58,047 bases of DNA from Chromera velia (taxonomy: Eukaryota; Sar; Chromeraceae): assembly GCA_018398765.1 (NCBI GenBank), contig JAHBMJ010003572.1, forward strand, positions 12,501-70,547, written 5' to 3'. Each line of letters begins with the position of its first letter. Position 1 is the first letter of the stretch. The notes under the pieces are model-generated. The model did not search any database. It saw only the letters and a program-made list of their open reading frames with translations, and had not been told where the DNA came from. Position numbers and translations under genes: made by a program. Positions 54,481 through 58,047 of the stretch are shown in pieces.

Positions 54481-55926
54481 TCAGTCCGACACGGCCACAT
54501 CGATTTTCCACTTTGCGTCCTTGAGTCTCTCCTCGAGGGTCCCCCCAAACGCCGAGAGGGGCGTCAGGTACCCGACAGTTTTCGGGGTGTCCTCCTTCGG
54601 GAACGCCACGCAGAGCGCCGACTCCACGGCCATCTTCGCAGTCTCCTTATACCCAGGGTCCCCCTCGTGGGAGGAGACTGCAAGAACGGTGCATGCATTC
54701 AGCCAACAAACCAATCAATCAACCAGACACGCAGTCTCCATATGCCAGGGGTCCCAGTCGTGGGAGGAGACTGCAAGAACGGTGCATTCATTCAGCCAAC
54801 AAACCAATCAATCAACCAGACACGCAGTCTCCTTATACCCAGGGTCCCCCTCATGGGAGCAGACTGCAGGCAAGAACGATCGGACCAACAAACCAATTAA
54901 TCAACCAGATAAAGTAGCAGTCGAACTCACGCACACGCACTCACACAAAGAAAGAAAGAAAGAAAGAAAGAAAGACAGACAGACAAACAGACAGACAGGC
55001 AGACAGACAGACAGACAGACAGACAGAAAGAGAAAAAGGGACACACACAAAAGAAAGTACACAGCTCATGAAGAGGAGGACCGAATTCCCCCCATCTATC
55101 TCCTTTTGCAGGTGTACGTGTCTGACTGACTGACTGAATGACTGACTTTGTGCGATCACCTTGCGTCCGTTGTGTGCGACCCCAGCTGACTTGAGGATCA
55201 TGTACCCGGTGTTCATCAGCTCCTCCGAGGGGCCGGAGCCTGCAGGCAGGCAGTCATGCACTCTCTTTCTCTCTCTCGCGCGCGCGCACATACAACGGAA
55301 GGGAAGGGGGGGGATCTTAGGGAGGAGCGTCGTTCTAGCTAGTTCGTTGCATATCATGCGAACGCATCGGTGCGCAAAGGCACCATGAAGGACTAACTAG
55401 CTAAAGTGGGGCAGCTGTCGACTCAAAAACGACTCTCACACAACAAGGAAGGCAAAAGCAGTTCCCTCCAGACAGAAAGGCGCCACCTCCGACTCATTCA
55501 AGCAAAAGCTCCAGACACCCCCCCCACCCCCCCACCCCCACCCCCACACACAGACACAGAGAGAGACAGGGAGGGAGCAAGGAAGAAACAAGGGCGCGAC
55601 AGGCGAAGCAGTTGTACAAGCTTCCGGTTGTCGGTCAAGTATCCTGCAATTGCGAGGTCCGTCCTGTGTGAAAAGAAAGAAAGAAAGAATCTCGAGCAGG
55701 GAAGCACTCACCCTGTGGCATCAATTTCCGGAGAAGCCAGCGGGCAGGAGGGAGGAAGACGAGGATGCCGAACGCCAGGGCGAGAAACCCGCCTGCCAAG
55801 TAGGCAATGAGGCCGTTGGGCACCTTCATGCTCTCGAAGTACTGAAAATTTTTGCCGTACATCTCGGGAAGCCGGGAGGCAGTGCCTCTATACACACACA
55901 CACATACACACACAGACGCGCGCGCG

Positions 55927-55973
<47 letters not shown>

Positions 55974-57559
55974 GTATAAAACGAGAAAGTGCAATTTCCC
56001 TGTTGAGCGTACGTGTCGATTGATTGATAAAGGCATCCACGAAGGAAGAAGGCTGGAGAGGGAGCCAGCCTGCAGTCTGCCTTCTTCCTTCTTTTCTGTC
56101 TTTTCTTTGGGAGATGTTTTCTTCCTTTCCCCCGTCCTTCTTCTTTCTGCTGACCTGACGACCTTGGCGTTGACGGGCGTCATGAGGAAAGGGGCCTTCC
56201 ATACCTGCAGCCAGGCAGCGCACGCAGGGAGGAGACAGACCAGAAAGACGGGAAACGACAGAAAAGAAGGTTTGGCAAAATACTCACTGAAAAAGAAATG
56301 AAGACCGCAAAATCCTGAGGCAGCTCAATGAGAGTCAAATAGGAAGACTGTTGGGTGAATAGAAAGGATGGAAGAACGGAAGAAAGGAATACAAGAAAGA
56401 ATCGGGGGCATTTAAGCAAAAAAGAAAAAAATCAGCGGAAGACGGGAGATCGAAAGGCAAGAAAAAGCCCATGCAGAGACACCGACCGACACAGAAGAGA
56501 TAAACAGACAAACAGACAGACAGACAGACAAACACAAACAAACAGACAGACAGACGAACCTTGAGGATCGGGTCGAACCCCAGATCCATGGGGTCCTTCC
56601 TTTGAGGTGCGAGGGTGCTTCCTGGCTTTGCGAACAGTTCATTGTTGCGAGACTCCTTCAGCTTCGACCAGGGCTCAGACACGGCATCCAGGAGAGAGTG
56701 CACTGTCCCGCCTGCATAGGCATACATACATGCAGATCGAAGTTTAGGTATGTATGTACATGTACACATGTACTCATGGACAGCTTTGTGTGTATGCATA
56801 TGCTCAAACGAAGACGTTGACGCCCTGACAAACTGCCGTCCTTTTTTGTGTCATCTCTGGGTTTCCTTGCTATTGTCAGACAGCGTCGCTGTCCCACATC
56901 CAACCCCACGACACGCCAATTCGTCGCTGATCGAGACACAAAATACTCTCCAAAACAACGGAAAAGAAAGCAAGAAACTCAGAACACACAGACAGTCGAA
57001 CTCAAACTGCGCACCTCCCTCCCCTCCCCAGCAGCATTCTTGCCAAACTCCAACAGAAGCCAAAATCAATGCGCTCAAGTCCTTCCTCACCCATGCATCC
57101 ACCATCGAAGCTGACCAGAGAAGCCTCCCTTCGCGTCAATCATGACTGTGGAGACGGAGCCGCAGGGCCCCCCACACTCTTCAGAGGCCTTCCGCTGCAA
57201 AGACAGAGAAGAAGAGGAGAACCGTGAGGGAGGAAAGAACCAGCAGCTAATTGCAAACTTATACACACTCACGCGCGGATAGGAAAAGAGAAAGAGACTT
57301 TTCTTCTTCCATTGCACATGATTTTTGTGAAATCAGCACAGCCATTGTGTGGGTACGCGAATCAACTGTAGAGGCCCCTCTCAAATCAAACAAAGGATGT
57401 CAGTCCACGTCCCCCACCCGGCCCCCTCCCACCTGCACCAAGAACGCCGCAAGGTCAAAAGGGATAGAGTCGAATCCGCAGCAAGACACGATCTTCACCT
57501 TTGCGTCCTCCGCTGCCTTGCCGTACTTCTTCATCATCTCACCAACCCACCCAACTTCT
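54481..57559 (-). CDS. SCCPDH: Saccharopine dehydrogenase-like oxidoreductase, 3' part (7 exons)
   Basis: In-phase minus-strand exons 57559-57433, 57194-57116, 56711-56560, 56204-56155, 55887-55712, 55239-55147 and 54677-54481 encode 290 residues. The first reads EVGWVGEMMKKYGKAAEDAK then VKIVSCCGFDSIPFDLAAFL, the hallmark GFDSIP.DL segment of this family. GGPCGSVSTVMID, NAKVVRGTASR, a membrane span (LIAYLAGGFLALAFGILVFL), GSGPSEELMNTGY and HEGDPGYKETAKMAVESALC follow in family order to the C-terminus. Such proteins are NAD(P)-fold, membrane- or lipid-droplet-associated and of uncertain substrate. The Rossmann N-terminus (about 130-150 residues) lies beyond the window; the first exon here enters in phase 2 and no earlier exon is visible to 58047. 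The donor of exon 55239-55147 (a|gtcagt) was chosen over an earlier gtgatc because it restores phase and the KVIAQISS strand. Confidence 0.85.
54638..54911. repeat. 93-bp direct repeat x3 spanning a 3' splice site
   Basis: Units start gcagtctcc at 54638, 54731 and 54824, exactly 93 bp apart. Each covers about 40 bp corresponding to the start of the last SCCPDH-like exon plus about 53 bp of intron. Each keeps a cag acceptor (exon starts 54677, 54770 and 54863 on the minus strand). Copies 2 and 3 have drifted. Confidence 0.95.
54949..55027. repeat. (GAAA)n(GACA)n compound microsatellite
   Basis: Lies in the last intron of the SCCPDH-like gene. On the transcript strand it is TTTC then TGTC repeats. 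Confidence 0.95.
55888..55970. repeat. (CA)n, CG-rich and (GA)n compound repeat abutting a splice acceptor
   Basis: On the minus (transcript) strand the intron ends with TC repeats, gcgcgcgcg and TG repeats running directly into the acceptor tatag of exon 55887-55712. Confidence 0.9.
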
Positions 57560-58047
57560 CTGCACATTGGACGAGCAAAAACAGAAGAAGAAGAAGAAGA
57601 AGCAGGAGAAGAAGAAGAAGGAGAAGAAGAAGAAGCAGAAGCAGAAGCAGAAGCAGCAGCAGCAGCAGCAGAAGAAGAAGAAGAAGAAGAAGAAGAAGAA
57701 GAAGAACGCAAAGGAGCAAAAACACGCAACTACATGACCCCTGATGATGACACCTCACATACATGTACTCATCATCACCTCTCCGACCCAGAAAGTCATG
57801 CAGGCAGTCTCTCTCCCAATCTTCTAGAGCAGAGAATTCAAGAGAAAAGTTCAGCTGAGTCCTTTGCATCGTTCCCGTGCCTCAACCGCCTTCCTGCAAA
57901 GGCCCCCATTTTTGGAGGGTCGTCAAATGACCCGGATTGCCTGCATGAACTCTGTCCGATTCCACAGGCAGGCATCGCTGTGCAATCACTGCGACCAATT
58001 CACGACATGACCCGACCACGCATGCATGCACGAAAAATGAGGGGGGG
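57560..58047. other. Intron of SCCPDH-like gene, with (GAA)/(GCA) repeat
   Basis: No coding exon is found up to the window edge. About 57581-57709 consists of gaa and gca triplets; on the transcript strand this is a long TTC/TGC pyrimidine-rich tract just upstream of the acceptor at 57560. The Leu or Ser homopolymer ORFs it opens are artefacts. Confidence 0.7.

Noticed and set aside
55148-55160. Donor gtgatc at 55159 for the penultimate SCCPDH-like exon
   Set aside because: It leaves phase 0, which does not match the next exon; the donor at 55146 restores phase and the expected strand before GDPGYKETAK.
57534-57869. Poly-Leu, poly-Ser and poly-Lys/Arg ORFs
   Set aside because: They come from a GAA/GCA triplet tract in an intron.

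Overview
The window is nuclear DNA from an intron-rich eukaryote. Four genes can be read as complete or near-complete spliced coding sequences. All have GT-AG introns of roughly 80-700 nt, and every exon junction I traced keeps codon phase. The three-finger CCCH protein has spacings I associate with apicomplexans and their relatives. Together with the tandem calcyphosin-like EF-hand protein, the mitochondrial one-carbon enzyme and the microsatellite-laden introns, this suggests a photosynthetic alveolate alga, perhaps a chromerid such as Chromera. That assignment is inference from protein style, not a database match.

Layout. 1-9.4 kb: AT-rich DNA with fragments of a small local family (an intact 192-residue membrane-anchored ORF, a broken copy beside it, and a second duplicated segment), a decayed ankyrin-like gene and a large GT microsatellite. 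9.86-13.41 kb, minus: EF-hand gene, 7 exons. 13.4-21.8 kb: no gene I can support firmly; tandem repeats and pyrimidine/purine-rich DNA. 21.80-27.50 kb, minus: CCCH zinc-finger gene, 9 exons. 27.5-31.4 kb: a foldback element around an assembly gap, two minisatellites and three long G runs. 31.47-38.87 kb, plus: the most striking gene, 11 exons. 38.9-47.8 kb: repeats and gene-poor DNA. 47.8-53.3 kb: scattered coding-like exons, plus strand, not recognised. 54.48-57.56 kb, minus: C-terminal part of a saccharopine dehydrogenase-like oxidoreductase; its 5' exons lie beyond the right edge.

The main discovery candidate is the gene at 31.47-38.87 kb. It joins a mitochondrial dimethylglycine/sarcosine-dehydrogenase-type flavoprotein (FAD domain plus folate-binding GcvT domain) to a complete Rieske non-heme iron oxygenase resembling bacterial glycine betaine monooxygenase alpha subunits. 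Rieske ligands, the 2-His/1-Asp iron site and the flavin-attachment His are all present. One chain could therefore carry out two successive N-demethylations (glycine betaine to dimethylglycine to sarcosine), with the second formaldehyde captured on tetrahydrofolate.

The four main genes show no shared pathway or operon-like organisation, as expected for a eukaryote. A recurring feature is tandem repeats lying at or beside 5' splice sites, and in one case a triplicated 3' splice site.
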